Positions 1 through 8,749 are shown, counted from the stretch's first letter. The stretch is 64,000 bases of DNA from Pelagibacteraceae bacterium AG-390-A02 (GCA_003278165.1 QCGU01000003.1:1-64000); one strand, 5' to 3'. The notes: generated by a model from the sequence alone, not told the origin. Program-made: numbers and translations.

Positions 1-28
1 TATGAGAGATTTGCTTAACTTTTCATAA
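1..28 (+). CDS. dapB: C-terminal tail of 4-hydroxy-tetrahydrodipicolinate reductase (partial)
   Basis: Only the last eight codons and the stop are inside the window, reading MRDLLNFS. DapB proteins commonly end in a similar MRDVL-type tail (E. coli ends MRDVLDLNNL), so the upstream gene is probably dapB of lysine/diaminopimelate synthesis. The stop codon overlaps the start of nth by one base, so the two are likely co-transcribed. The call rests on a very short match and the operon position. Confidence 0.5.
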
Positions 29-681
29 TGAATGAAAAACAAAAAGCAAAAGTTATAATTAAAACTCTAAATAAAATTTATCCTAAAGCCCCTGTTCCTT
101 TAAAAAGTAAAAATACATTTACATTATTAATTTCTGTGCTGCTTTCTGCACAATGTACTGATGTAAATGTTAATAATGTAACTAAAGATATTTATCCAAA
201 ATACTTTAAACCTGAGCATTTTGTAAAATTAGGAAGAAAAAAAATTGAAAAATTGATAAAAAAAATCGGGATTTTTAGAGTTAAAGCCAAAAGCATTTAT
301 TTGATGTCAAAACAAGTGCTGGAAAAACATAAAGGCAAAGTGCCTAGAACTTTTGAAGAACTCGAAAAATTACCTGGTGTAGGCCATAAAACAGCAAGTG
401 TAGTAATGTCCCAAGGTTTTGGACACCCAGCTTTTGCAGTTGATACTCACATTCATAGGCTCGCACAACGGTGGGGTTTAACAAATGGGAAAAATGTAGT
501 TCAAACTGAAAAAGATTTGAAAAGAATTTTTCCTAAAAAAAAATGGTCCAAACTTCATCTACAAATAATATTTTATGGTAGAGAATATTGTAAAGCCAGG
601 GATTGTTATGGTTTAAGATGTGAAATATGTACTACTTGCTACCCAAATAGAAAAAAACCTGTTATTACCAAAAAAGCTTAA
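28..681 (+). CDS. nth: Endonuclease III (DNA glycosylase/AP lyase)
   Basis: Base-excision repair enzyme that removes oxidised pyrimidines and nicks the abasic site. The helix-hairpin-helix is visible as LPGVGHKTASVV with the catalytic lysine, followed by the catalytic aspartate in FAVDTHIHRL. The C-terminus carries a cysteine cluster expected to hold the 4Fe-4S centre, but the spacing (C-x4-C-x4-C-x2-C-x2-C) differs from the usual C-x6-C-x2-C-x5-C. Length of 217 aa is normal. The start overlaps the dapB stop by one base, and the stop lies one base before the next start, so this is a tight operon. Confidence 0.93.
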   Translation: MNEKQKAKVIIKTLNKIYPKAPVPLKSKNTFTLLISVLLSAQCTDVNVNNVTKDIYPKYFKPEHFVKLGRKKIEKLIKKIGIFRVKAKSIYLMSKQVLEKHKGKVPRTFEELEKLPGVGHKTASVVMSQGFGHPAFAVDTHIHRLAQRWGLTNGKNVVQTEKDLKRIFPKKKWSKLHLQIIFYGREYCKARDCYGLRCEICTTCYPNRKKPVITKKA

Positions 682-682
682 T

Positions 683-1612
683 ATGAAAATTTTAGGAATA
701 GGTAATGCAATTGTAGATGTTATTTGTAAAGTGGATGACAGTTTCATTGAGCAAAATAATCTTACAAAAAGTACGATGAAATTATTCTTTGATGAAAATG
801 AATTCAAAAGTTTATTAAAAAATCTTAAAATAGAAAAAACAGTATCTGGAGGATCGGTTGCAAACTCAATAGTTGGTATATCTCAACTTGGCGATAAAGT
901 TGGTTTTATAGGTAAAATTTCCGATGATCAGTTTGGTAGTAATTATGAGGCAGGGTTAAAAAAAGAAAAAGTTGAGTTTTTTTATTCAAAAAAAAAAGAG
1001 GAGTTGCCAACTGGAACGTGTCTAATATTAGTAACACCTGATTCTGAAAGAACAATGTGTACTTTTTTAGGTACAGCAGGAAAAATAAATGAAAATGATG
1101 TTAGTTCAGAAGCTATTAAAAAAAGCGAAATAATATTTTTAGAAGGTTATTTATGGGATGAAGGGGATCCAAAAAAAGCATTTGATAAAGCTATAAATAA
1201 CGCAAACAAGGTTGCAATGTCACTCTCTGACTTGTTTTGTGTGGATAGACACAAACCTCATTTTTTAAACTTAGTTAAAAACAAACTAGATATAACTTTT
1301 GCTAACGAACAGGAAATTACGTCATTAATTGACGCAAATAATTTTAATGAAGTTGTAAATTTTTCAAAACAACTAAATAAATTAATCATTATAACCAGGG
1401 GTGAAAAAGGTGCAGTTGCAATTAATGGTAATGCAGTTGTTGAAAGTGGTATTCAAAAAAATCTAAACATAGTTGATCTTACAGGTGCAGGTGATCTCTT
1501 TGCTGCTGGATTTTTACATGGGTACATAAATAAACTGTCTACAAAAGATTGCCTTGAAAAAGGTACTGAAATGTCATCAAAAGTAATACAACAAATTGGA
1601 GCAAGGCTTTAG
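683..1612 (+). CDS. PfkB-family carbohydrate/nucleoside kinase (adenosine kinase-like)
   Basis: Ribokinase-fold kinase that phosphorylates a sugar or nucleoside with ATP. The N-terminus MKILGIGNAIVDV matches the adenosine kinase-like branch, and the C-terminal PfkB signature DLTGAGDLFAAGFLHG contains the catalytic aspartate and anion hole. The glycine pair GGSVANS lies near residue 56. The ORF track starts at 620 inside nth; the ATG at 683, one base after the nth stop, gives a normal 309 aa protein and is preferred. The precise substrate cannot be read from the sequence; adenosine or a related nucleoside is likely. Confidence 0.85.
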   Translation: MKILGIGNAIVDVICKVDDSFIEQNNLTKSTMKLFFDENEFKSLLKNLKIEKTVSGGSVANSIVGISQLGDKVGFIGKISDDQFGSNYEAGLKKEKVEFFYSKKKEELPTGTCLILVTPDSERTMCTFLGTAGKINENDVSSEAIKKSEIIFLEGYLWDEGDPKKAFDKAINNANKVAMSLSDLFCVDRHKPHFLNLVKNKLDITFANEQEITSLIDANNFNEVVNFSKQLNKLIIITRGEKGAVAINGNAVVESGIQKNLNIVDLTGAGDLFAAGFLHGYINKLSTKDCLEKGTEMSSKVIQQIGARL

Positions 1613-1614
1613 GT

Positions 1615-1734
1615 TTAAATTTTCTTTCTTTTAAAACTACCCTTACCTTTTTTAGGTTTGATTGTTTTTGGTTTATACTTTTTAGAAAATAAGTTTTTAG
1701 CAATAGGGTTTTTCTTAATTAATTTGATAACCAT
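1615..1734 (-). CDS. arfA: ArfA-like alternative ribosome-rescue factor (39 aa)
   Basis: This small gene is absent from the ORF track. The minus-strand ATG at 1734 opens a 39-codon basic reading frame beginning MVIKLIKKNPIAKNLFSKK and ending PKKGKGSFKRKKI. The KKGKGS-aromatic-x-RK tail, preceded by an N-P-(I/L)-x3-L/F segment, matches the conserved core of ArfA (E. coli KKGKGSYMRK). ArfA recruits RF2 to ribosomes stalled on mRNAs lacking a stop codon. The protein ends just after the motif, like the truncated active form in E. coli. Its start overlaps the end of the upstream winged-helix regulator by 20 bases, which suggests co-transcription and translational coupling. The fallback reading is an unrelated small basic protein. 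Confidence 0.6.
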   Translation of the reverse strand: MVIKLIKKNPIAKNLFSKKYKPKTIKPKKGKGSFKRKKI

Positions 1735-2296
1735 TTTTTTTACTGATTATAAATTCATTATCCTTAAAAGTATTTAAAATTTTTTTTCTTAAACGATATA
1801 TATGAGTCTCAACAGTGTGGGTTTCTATGTCAGTTTGATAACTCCATACTTTTTCTTGTAACTCATCGATGCTAACTGGTTTATTTGATTTAGACAAAAA
1901 TATAATTGTATTAATTTCTTTTTCAGTTAATTTGAGCTTGATGTTTTTTGCTGATATTTCTCTTGAATTTAAATCTATAATATAATTATTTACTTTGACT
2001 TCTGATTGACTGTTGAATTGTACTTTTAAAAATTCAATATTTATTTTTTCTTTAAATTTAGAAATGTTGACAGGTATATCATTTAAAACAAATTGATGGC
2101 TAATACCTGAATATTCTCTATCTGTTATAATCAAATAATTATTAAGATCTTTAATTGTATCGTTTAAAATATTTTCATTATCTACAAATAAAATTTTAAA
2201 ATTTAAATCTAACTCTATTTCTTTAAGGATATGATATAGTTGCGAAAATTTATATATTATTAAATTCTGAGCTTGCACAATTATAGAATATGACAA
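1715..2296 (-). CDS. OmpR/PhoB-type winged-helix transcriptional regulator with degenerate receiver
   Basis: The C-terminal half (from about residue 105) is a Trans_reg_C winged helix: LTEKEINTIIFLSKSNKPVS, then the recognition-helix segment VETHIYRLRKKI and a closing hairpin SKKNGYQIN. The N-terminal ~100 residues are receiver-sized, with hydrophobic strands, but no clear acidic pocket or phospho-acceptor motif stands out. It may therefore be phosphorylation-independent. No histidine kinase is adjacent. It is divergent from, and overlaps by 7 bases, the L,D-transpeptidase gene, and its 3' end overlaps the ArfA-like gene. The regulatory target is not known; the divergent neighbour is a natural candidate. 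Confidence 0.8.
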   Translation of the reverse strand: MSYSIIVQAQNLIIYKFSQLYHILKEIELDLNFKILFVDNENILNDTIKDLNNYLIITDREYSGISHQFVLNDIPVNISKFKEKINIEFLKVQFNSQSEVKVNNYIIDLNSREISAKNIKLKLTEKEINTIIFLSKSNKPVSIDELQEKVWSYQTDIETHTVETHIYRLRKKILNTFKDNEFIISKKNGYQIN

Positions 2297-2784
2297 TTTT
2301 ACTGAAAAATAAACATACTCTTCAAATAGATGAATTTATGTTTAAGTGTTGTTTAGGAAAAAAAGGAACAACAAAGAATAAAAAAGAGGGAGATAAAAAG
2401 ACTCCAATAGGTACCTTTAAAATTGAAAATCTTTATTTTAGGAAGGATAGATTAAAAAAACCATTAACTTCATTAAGATGTATTGAAATAAAAAAAAATA
2501 TGGGTTGGTGTGATGATATTCATTTTCCTAAAAAATATAACAAGCTTATCAAAATTGAGAAAAAAGTTGGTCATGAAAAATTACTAAGAAAAGATCATAA
2601 ATATGATTTTCTAATACCAATTAAATATAATTTTGAAAAACCTATTACTGGTCTAGGAAGTTGCATTTTTATTCACTTAACTAAAGATTACAAGCCTACA
2701 GATGGATGTGTTGCTATAAATAAAAAGGATTTTCTAATCCTACTTAAATTAATTAAAAAAAATTCTAAAATTAAAATTTTTTAA
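2290..2784 (+). CDS. L,D-transpeptidase family protein (YkuD domain)
   Basis: Cysteine transpeptidase fold that cross-links peptidoglycan or attaches proteins to it. The catalytic segment CIFIHLTKDYKPTDGCVAI carries the His and the SxGC-like cysteine (here TDGCV), and an N-terminal region GDKKTPIGTF is typical of YkuD substrate-side strands. At 164 aa it is a single-domain version. No clear signal peptide is seen at this start, so export is uncertain. The start overlaps the divergent regulator by 7 bases, and the stop overlaps the convergent yggS gene by 4. Confidence 0.85.
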   Translation: MTILLKNKHTLQIDEFMFKCCLGKKGTTKNKKEGDKKTPIGTFKIENLYFRKDRLKKPLTSLRCIEIKKNMGWCDDIHFPKKYNKLIKIEKKVGHEKLLRKDHKYDFLIPIKYNFEKPITGLGSCIFIHLTKDYKPTDGCVAINKKDFLILLKLIKKNSKIKIF

Positions 2785-3440
2785 TTTCTGTGACCAAAAA
2801 TACTAGATCCAATTCTAACATAGGTAGCGAAATGCTTAACAGCATTGAGATAATCTGAGGACATGCCCATACTTAACTCTTCAAAACCAAAGGATTTATT
2901 AAGTCTGTTCATCTCTTCAAAATAATTATTAGGATCAACATTTGCTGGAGGAATACACATTAAGCCAATTAAATCTAATCCAATTTCTTTACAATAAGTA
3001 ACTAGCTGGCTTACCTCGGTTTTATTAATGCCTGATTTCTGATTTTCATCGCCTATGTTTATCTGTAAAAAAACTTTAATTTTTTTATTTATTTTATTTT
3101 GTTCATCAGAAATTTTTTTTGCAAGTTTTGCACTATCAACGGAATGAATGTAATCAAATATTTTAACAGCATATTTTACTTTGTTTGTCTGTAATTTACC
3201 AATCATGTGCAACTTAATTTGTAAATTATTTTTTTTAATATCTGTCCATTTTTCAATTGCTTCCTGAACTTTATTTTCTCCAAAATCGATATGTCCATAT
3301 TCTATAAGTGGTAAAATTTTATCAATTCTAAAAGTTTTAGATACTGCTATAATTTTGGACTTGCTATTAATATTTAATTTATTGAGATGAACTTTAATAT
3401 TATTATCAATTTCTAATAAATTTTTTACAGTATTATGCAT
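2781..3440 (-). CDS. yggS: YggS/PROSC family pyridoxal-phosphate homeostasis protein
   Basis: Single-domain type III-fold PLP-binding protein involved in PLP and amino-acid homeostasis; it has no known classical enzymatic activity. The PLP lysine sits in KIIAVSKTF near residue 34, followed by FGENKVQEA, HMIGKLQTNK, the strand FLQINIGDENQKSGI and the C-terminal LSMGMSSDY phosphate-binding loop, all diagnostic of the family. Length of 219 aa is normal. Its start overlaps the divergent ThiE-like gene by 6 bases, so promoters must lie inside neighbouring coding sequence. Confidence 0.93.
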   Translation of the reverse strand: MHNTVKNLLEIDNNIKVHLNKLNINSKSKIIAVSKTFRIDKILPLIEYGHIDFGENKVQEAIEKWTDIKKNNLQIKLHMIGKLQTNKVKYAVKIFDYIHSVDSAKLAKKISDEQNKINKKIKVFLQINIGDENQKSGINKTEVSQLVTYCKEIGLDLIGLMCIPPANVDPNNYFEEMNRLNKSFGFEELSMGMSSDYLNAVKHFATYVRIGSSIFGHRN

Positions 3441-3959
3441 AAAGATATTAAATATTACTTCATAAATAAATTTGAAACAAACAATATTGATAAATTAGAT
3501 AATCAAACAACTATTATTTATAGAAATTATTCCTCAGAAACAGTAAATGAAAAACTTATTTTAAAAATTAAAAACTATTGCAAAAAAAAAGGAATAAAGT
3601 TTTACTTATCTAATAATATTAGAATTGCAATAAAACTTAATTTAGATGGAGCATATATTCCATCTTTTAATAAAAACACAAAACATCTAGCTTATTCTTT
3701 TAAAACAAATTTTGAAATTGTGGGATCAGCTCATAATCTTGGAGAAATTAGAACTAAAGAGGCACAAAAAGTTGGTAAAATTTTTCTATCCTCTTTATTT
3801 AAAAAAAATAAAAATTATTTAGGGATAAATAAATTTAAACTACTTTCACAGCTCACACGAAAAGAAGTTGTTGTTTTGGGTGGTATTTCAAAAAAAAACT
3901 TAAAAAAACTTAAAATTTTGAAACAGACTAAATTTGCTGGAATATCTTATTTTGAGTAA
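3435..3959 (+). CDS. Thiamine-phosphate synthase-like protein (ThiE/TenI superfamily)
   Basis: A short (174 aa) TIM-barrel-like relative of ThiE/TenI. Recognisable pieces are the mid-protein DGAYIPS strand, the FEIVGSAHNLGEI strand (equivalent to the IGxSxH segment of ThiE) and the late VVVLGGISKKN strand (equivalent to the A-x-GGI segment). Several ThiE active-site stretches are eroded: there is no clear GxDGxHLG, only LDGAYIP. Bona fide TMP synthase activity is therefore doubtful, and a TenI-like or altered function is possible. It is divergent from yggS and followed by a strong hairpin terminator. Confidence 0.7.
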   Translation: MHKDIKYYFINKFETNNIDKLDNQTTIIYRNYSSETVNEKLILKIKNYCKKKGIKFYLSNNIRIAIKLNLDGAYIPSFNKNTKHLAYSFKTNFEIVGSAHNLGEIRTKEAQKVGKIFLSSLFKKNKNYLGINKFKLLSQLTRKEVVVLGGISKKNLKKLKILKQTKFAGISYFE

Positions 3960-3960
3960 A

Positions 3961-3990
3961 AAAAAGGCCCCTAAAAAGGGGCCCTTTTTA
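3961..3990. terminator. Bidirectional rho-independent terminator
   Basis: A 7-bp GC-rich stem, GGCCCCT/AGGGGCC, with a short A-rich loop is flanked by A5 on the left and T5 on the right. It can therefore terminate on both strands. It sits exactly between the convergent ThiE-like and porin genes. Confidence 0.9.
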
Positions 3991-4011
3991 TAATTATTTA
4001 TCTAGACTAAA

Positions 4012-4938
4012 TTAGAATGCAAATGATGCACTTAATTTCCATCTGTCTTTTTCTGATGTAGCGCTGTTTCCAATACCTTCACCTTCATATTGTGCTGCAC
4101 CTAATGTCATACCACCAGTTGTGTAAGAGATATTAAATCCTCTCATCTCTTCATCAACTGAACTTCCTGCAGTATCAAAAGTTTCAACACCGTAACCGAT
4201 AGAAATATCATCAGATACTGTATAAGCAACATTGTAAGATGTTACTTCTCTGTCTGATGCACCAGTTTTGTCAGCTTCTGTTTTTGAAGCACCTAATGTG
4301 AAAGAACCTACAGCATATGATGCTTTCATAGTTGTAGAAGTTACTTCAGATCCTGGAGCTCCAGAGTCACCTTGACCATAGTTCAAAGTTAAGCCTTCAA
4401 CACCTGTGTAAGCTAAAGCAAACGCAGTGTGTGAGTCTTGTGAAGCTCTTCCTGGTGAGTAAGATGCTGTAATTGCAACACCATCAACCATTGCAGGCAA
4501 TGTGTAGAACATGCTGTTGTCTCCAGACTGAGCAGCAGTTATACCAGTAATACCTGAACCGTTGTTCCATAAATCACCAGCTGCAGTAGTATCTATAGCA
4601 CCTTGAGCTGAAGATCCACCGTGACCAGCGAATACTAAAGTTCCAAGTCCATCAGAACTTAAAGTCATTGAATGACTGTCAAACGGACCAGTTCCAGTTC
4701 CAGTATCAACACCTGAATCTAATTCAAATGATAAAGACACATTGATACCATTATCTAGTTCTCCACCACCAGATAAGATAACACTGTTACCCATTGTCCA
4801 TGATTTACCAGTCTGAGTCCCTGAATCATTTTTCAACGCCATACTAGCTGTACCACTTGCTGACATTGCACCAGCATGTGCAGAAGTAACTACAAGCGAT
4901 CCCGCTAATGCAGTTAAACCTATTTTTTTAATGTTCAT
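4012..4938 (-). CDS. Outer-membrane porin (alphaproteobacterial 16-stranded type)
   Basis: Passive diffusion channel of the outer membrane. A signal peptide (MNIKKIGLTALAGSLVVTSAHA, cleavage after AHA) is followed by about 285 residues of alternating, glycine- and serine-rich beta-strand sequence. It ends in the aromatic strand KLSASFAF with the terminal phenylalanine needed for BAM-dependent assembly. A strong Shine-Dalgarno (AAAGGAG) precedes the start, and the codon use is richer in G and C than its neighbours; both suggest very high expression. It looks like the major porin. A long leader and a perfect inverted repeat lie upstream, and a hairpin terminator lies downstream. Confidence 0.93.
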   Translation of the reverse strand: MNIKKIGLTALAGSLVVTSAHAGAMSASGTASMALKNDSGTQTGKSWTMGNSVILSGGGELDNGINVSLSFELDSGVDTGTGTGPFDSHSMTLSSDGLGTLVFAGHGGSSAQGAIDTTAAGDLWNNGSGITGITAAQSGDNSMFYTLPAMVDGVAITASYSPGRASQDSHTAFALAYTGVEGLTLNYGQGDSGAPGSEVTSTTMKASYAVGSFTLGASKTEADKTGASDREVTSYNVAYTVSDDISIGYGVETFDTAGSSVDEEMRGFNISYTTGGMTLGAAQYEGEGIGNSATSEKDRWKLSASFAF

Positions 4939-5048
4939 ATTAATTACTCCTTTTATTAGTTTTTATTATTAATAATAAACGTCGTATATTTATCACTGTG
5001 GGCCATATTTTTATGAAAAAACCTCTAAATCTTTATAAAAATTGAATT

Positions 5049-5068
5049 ATGTTGCATTTTTGCAACAT
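5049..5068. promoter_or_regulatory. Perfect 8-bp inverted repeat between porin and DUF3576 genes
   Basis: ATGTTGCA-TTTT-TGCAACAT, a perfect inverted repeat with a 4-base spacer, lies in the 191-bp divergent gap. It is 111 bases upstream of the porin start and 62 upstream of the lipoprotein start. It could be a dimeric repressor or activator operator for the porin, or a hairpin at the 5' end of a transcript. It has no T-tract typical of a terminator on either strand. The symmetry is directly visible; the function is inferred. Confidence 0.45.
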
Positions 5069-5129
5069 TCTATCCTATTTTCTTAATATTTAAGCAAAAT
5101 TAACTTTATAATGTATAAGAAACAGAAAA

Positions 5130-5693
5130 ATGATAACAAAAATTTTTTCTCACAACTCATTAAAAAAACTCCTTTTTTTTACTTTAATTCCATTACTTTT
5201 ATATTCTTGTAACGGAAAAATTCCAGGTGCAGACGCAAGAAAATTCCCTGCAAATCCCGAAGAAAGAGTGAAAAAAAATATAGAGGAAGGTCGAGGATTT
5301 ACACTAAATAACGACTTGTTCGAAAGTGGAAAAGGTGGGGTTTTTGAGTTTGCAAGTGCAAATGAGCTTTGGAGAGCTTCATTGGATGTAATAGATTTCA
5401 TGCCTTTATCTTCTGTAAATTATAGTGGCGGCGTCATTATAACAGATTGGTACTCATCTAATCAAAATTCAAATGAAAGTATAAAGATATCTATTAGATT
5501 TCTCACAAACGAAATTAGATCAGATGCTTTAAAAATAAAAGTTTTTAACAGAAATTGTGAAGCGAATTTTATGAATTGTAAAATCTCAGAAAATAATGGT
5601 GCACTTACATCAGAGTTAAAGAAAGAAATTCTAGCAAAAGCTTCCCTTTACAAAGAGGAAGATAAAAATAAAAAAAAAAATAAAAAGAAATAA
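5130..5693 (+). CDS. DUF3576 family lipoprotein
   Basis: Conserved alphaproteobacterial envelope lipoprotein of unknown function. The N-terminus is a lipoprotein signal peptide (FFTLIPLLLYSC, lipobox cysteine at about residue 27). The conserved domain core reads ANELWRASLDVIDFMPL, then SGGVIITDWYS, followed by a strand KISIRFLTNEIRSDALK. The C-terminus is a lysine-rich tail (EDKNKKKNKKK). It directly precedes leuS-lptE-holA, an arrangement seen in other alphaproteobacteria, and the lptE neighbour fits an outer-membrane role. Confidence 0.85.
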   Translation: MITKIFSHNSLKKLLFFTLIPLLLYSCNGKIPGADARKFPANPEERVKKNIEEGRGFTLNNDLFESGKGGVFEFASANELWRASLDVIDFMPLSSVNYSGGVIITDWYSSNQNSNESIKISIRFLTNEIRSDALKIKVFNRNCEANFMNCKISENNGALTSELKKEILAKASLYKEEDKNKKKNKKK

Positions 5694-5732
5694 TCTATTT
5701 TAGTTGGTAAAAACCCTGCTTAAGAAAAATTT

Positions 5733-8276
5733 ATGGAACGTTACAATTTTAAAATAATAGAAGAAAAGTGGCAAAATTATTGGGACAAAGAAAAAAGTTT
5801 CAAAGTAAAAACAGATAAGAATAAAAAAAAGTTCTATTGTCTTGAAATGTTTCCTTACCCATCTGGAAAAATTCACATGGGCCATGTTAGAAATTACACT
5901 ATCGGAGATGTTCTTGCACGATATAAATCTTTGCAAGGTTATAATGTTTTACATCCTATGGGATGGGACTCTTTTGGAATGCCAGCAGAAAATGCAGCAA
6001 GACAAAATAATTTAAATCCTAAAGATTGGACTGAAAAAAATATTTTAACAATGAAGTCTCAGCTTAAAAAATTAGGACTTTCTATTGATTGGGATAGAGA
6101 AATTTCAACTTGTTCTCCAGAATATTATAAACACCAACAAGAATTTTTTTTAGAACTTTATGATAAAGGACTTGTTTATCGAAAAGAAAACTATGTCAAT
6201 TGGGATCCAGTTGATCAAACAGTTTTAGCGAATGAACAAGTAATAGATGGTAAAGGTTGGAGATCTGGAGCAACAGTTGAAAGGAGAAAGTTAAATCAAT
6301 GGTTTTTTAATATTTCCAAATTTTCTAATGACTTACTCCAAGGATTAGATGAATTGCCTGATTGGCCTAAAAAAGTAAAAGTTATGCAGAAAAATTGGAT
6401 AGGTAAATCTTTTGGTTGCGAAATAAATTTTAAAATAGAGTCAGAAAAGAATATTAAAGAAATTAAATGTTATACTACTAGACCAGATACTTTATTTGGG
6501 ATGTCTTTTTTAGCATTATCTATAGATCATCCTATCGCAGAATTTTACTCATCAAATCCTGATTTCAAAAAATTTAGAGAAGAATGTTCTAAGACAGGTA
6601 CAACTGAAGAGTCTATTGCGGTAGCGGAAAAACTGGGTTTCAAGACTGATTTACTAGCGATAAACCCTTTAGATCCAAAAATTAAAGTACCAGTTTATTT
6701 TGCTAATTTTGTATTAATGGATTATGGATTGGGTGCAGTTTTTGGATGTCCTGCACATGATCAAAGAGATTTAGATTTTGCAAGGAAATATAATTTGCAA
6801 GTAACACCTGTTGTTAGGCCTAAAGATAAAGATAATATTATTATAAATGAAAAAGCTTTTATTGAGGAAGGAATACTTTTTAATTCAAAATTTTTAAACG
6901 ATTTAAAAGTACCAAATGAATCAATACCAAAAACTATTGATTATTTAGAAAAAAATAATTTAGGAAAAAAACAGATTAATTTTAGATTAAAAGATTGGGG
7001 AATTTCTAGACAAAGATATTGGGGGTGTCCAATACCAATTGCTTACGATGAAAAAAATAACCCTGTTAAGGTTCCAAAAGAATTGCTTCCTATAAAATTA
7101 CCAGAAATAAATAAATTTAATTCAACTGGAAATCCTCTAGATGAAATGAAAAATTGGAAAAAAATAATTATTAATGGAAAGGAACACACTAAAGAAACTG
7201 ACACCTTGGATACTTTTGTTGACTCCTCATGGTATTTTTTAAGATTTTGCTCAGCAGATAAATCAAGTTATGGTTATGATTATGAAGACATAAAATATTG
7301 GATGCCAGTAGATCAATACATAGGAGGTGTAGAGCACGCTATACTTCATTTGTTATACTCTAGATTTTTTATGCATGCCCTTTCATTAGATAATCAAAAA
7401 TTTGATATTAAAGAACCTTTTAAAGGATTGTTCACCCAGGGTATGGTTTGTCATGAAACATATAAAGACCAAAATAATAATTGGGTAAGCCCGGATGAAT
7501 TGATAACTATAGATGGAAAAAAATTTCTAGAAAAAGATTCAACACATCCAGTCAAAGTTGGTCCATCTGAATCAATGTCAAAATCAAAAAAGAACACAAT
7601 TGATCCAGAAAGAATAATTAAAGAATATGGTGCTGATGCTGTAAGAATTTTTATATTATCAGATAGTCCTCCAGAAAAAGACGTTCAATGGTCAGATGAA
7701 GGAATGAGTTCATCATTCAAATTTTTACAAAAATTATGGTACTTAAATTTAAAAATACTAAATGAAATTGAAAACAATCATAAAGGTAAATCTCAAAATG
7801 ATCTTGAGAGAATTACCACAGAATTTGTGAACTCTGTTCAAAATAATATTGAAAATTTTAGTTTTAATAAAATAATTGCAAATTTTCACGAGGTTTATTC
7901 ATCAATAAATAAAATAATTAATAGTCAAATTAACCGTGAGACATGGGTTGAAAATTATACTAAGATTTTAATAGCAATGAGTCCGGTTATTCCTCATTTT
8001 TCTTCTGAATGTTTAAAAAATTTAAACATCGCCAACCCAAAAAACACATTTTATTGGCCAAAAATAAATAAAAAAATATTAATTACTGATAAGATCAATT
8101 TTGTAATTCAAATTAACGGAAAAACAAGAGGGGTAATGGAAACCAAAGCTGATCTTAAGGAAAAGGATATACTAGAAAACATTAAAAATAATCAAAAGAT
8201 TAATAATTATATTAAAGATAAATCAATAAAAAATATAATTTTTATTCCTAATAAACTTATGAATATAATAATCTAA
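5733..8276 (+). CDS. leuS: Leucyl-tRNA synthetase
   Basis: Class Ia aminoacyl-tRNA synthetase that charges tRNA-Leu. The HIGH signature appears as [15 protein letters not shown] near residue 40 and the KMSKS loop as SMSKSKKN near residue 620. The CP1 editing domain lies between them (TTRPDTLFG, then the [13 protein letters not shown] segment with the editing aspartate). The zinc-less insertion and the C-terminal tRNA-binding domain ([11 protein letters not shown]) complete a normal 847 aa protein. First gene after the DUF3576 lipoprotein and 5 bases before lptE. Confidence 0.98.
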   Translation: MERYNFKIIEEKWQNYWDKEKSFKVKTDKNKKKFYCLEMFPYPSGKIHMGHVRNYTIGDVLARYKSLQGYNVLHPMGWDSFGMPAENAARQNNLNPKDWTEKNILTMKSQLKKLGLSIDWDREISTCSPEYYKHQQEFFLELYDKGLVYRKENYVNWDPVDQTVLANEQVIDGKGWRSGATVERRKLNQWFFNISKFSNDLLQGLDELPDWPKKVKVMQKNWIGKSFGCEINFKIESEKNIKEIKCYTTRPDTLFGMSFLALSIDHPIAEFYSSNPDFKKFREECSKTGTTEESIAVAEKLGFKTDLLAINPLDPKIKVPVYFANFVLMDYGLGAVFGCPAHDQRDLDFARKYNLQVTPVVRPKDKDNIIINEKAFIEEGILFNSKFLNDLKVPNESIPKTIDYLEKNNLGKKQINFRLKDWGISRQRYWGCPIPIAYDEKNNPVKVPKELLPIKLPEINKFNSTGNPLDEMKNWKKIIINGKEHTKETDTLDTFVDSSWYFLRFCSADKSSYGYDYEDIKYWMPVDQYIGGVEHAILHLLYSRFFMHALSLDNQKFDIKEPFKGLFTQGMVCHETYKDQNNNWVSPDELITIDGKKFLEKDSTHPVKVGPSESMSKSKKNTIDPERIIKEYGADAVRIFILSDSPPEKDVQWSDEGMSSSFKFLQKLWYLNLKILNEIENNHKGKSQNDLERITTEFVNSVQNNIENFSFNKIIANFHEVYSSINKIINSQINRETWVENYTKILIAMSPVIPHFSSECLKNLNIANPKNTFYWPKINKKILITDKINFVIQINGKTRGVMETKADLKEKDILENIKNNQKINNYIKDKSIKNIIFIPNKLMNIII

Positions 8277-8281
8277 ATCGG

Positions 8282-8749
8282 ATGTTTAAAAAAATAATAT
8301 CAATATTAATTATATTTAATTTAATATCTCATTGTGGATTCTCTCCAATACATTCAAATAATAAAAATGCTAATTTTTCAATTACATCAATAGAGTTAGA
8401 GGGTGAAAGAATTTTAAATAATTATTTGAAAACATATTTAGGCAAATTTCAAGATGACAAACATAATAAAAAATTCAAAATTAAAATAATTTCTAATTAT
8501 AAAAAATTAATTTATTCAAAAGATAAGGCAGCTAATACAAAAAACTTTGAACTATCTGCAGAAGCTAATATTACAATTATTACTAAAGAAAAAGTTTTAA
8601 AGGAAATTACAATAGTAGAGAAAAAAATTATAGATAAAAATGACGATAATTTTGAAGAACAAAAGGAAGAAAGAATTATAAAACAAAATTTTGCATCTTC
8701 AATTTCAAATAAAATTATTATGGAGCTTTCAATTTTGAATGATAATTAA
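8282..8749 (+). CDS. lptE: LPS-assembly lipoprotein LptE
   Basis: Outer-membrane lipoprotein that plugs the LptD barrel during lipopolysaccharide export. A short signal peptide ends at a lipobox, LISHCGFSP, with the lipidated cysteine at about residue 18; the CGFxP start is typical of LptE. The remaining ~135 residues are divergent but show the alternating strand pattern. The position between leuS and holA is the conserved location of lptE in proteobacteria. It overlaps holA by 11 bases. Confidence 0.87.
   Translation: MFKKIISILIIFNLISHCGFSPIHSNNKNANFSITSIELEGERILNNYLKTYLGKFQDDKHNKKFKIKIISNYKKLIYSKDKAANTKNFELSAEANITIITKEKVLKEITIVEKKIIDKNDDNFEEQKEERIIKQNFASSISNKIIMELSILNDN

Noticed and set aside
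613-807. 64 aa minus-strand ORF across the nth/PfkB junction
   Set aside because: Overlaps two well-supported genes and shows no protein-like features of its own.
3400-3440. TPP riboswitch ahead of the ThiE-like gene
   Set aside because: The gene start lies within yggS with no leader space, and no THI-box-like sequence is visible.
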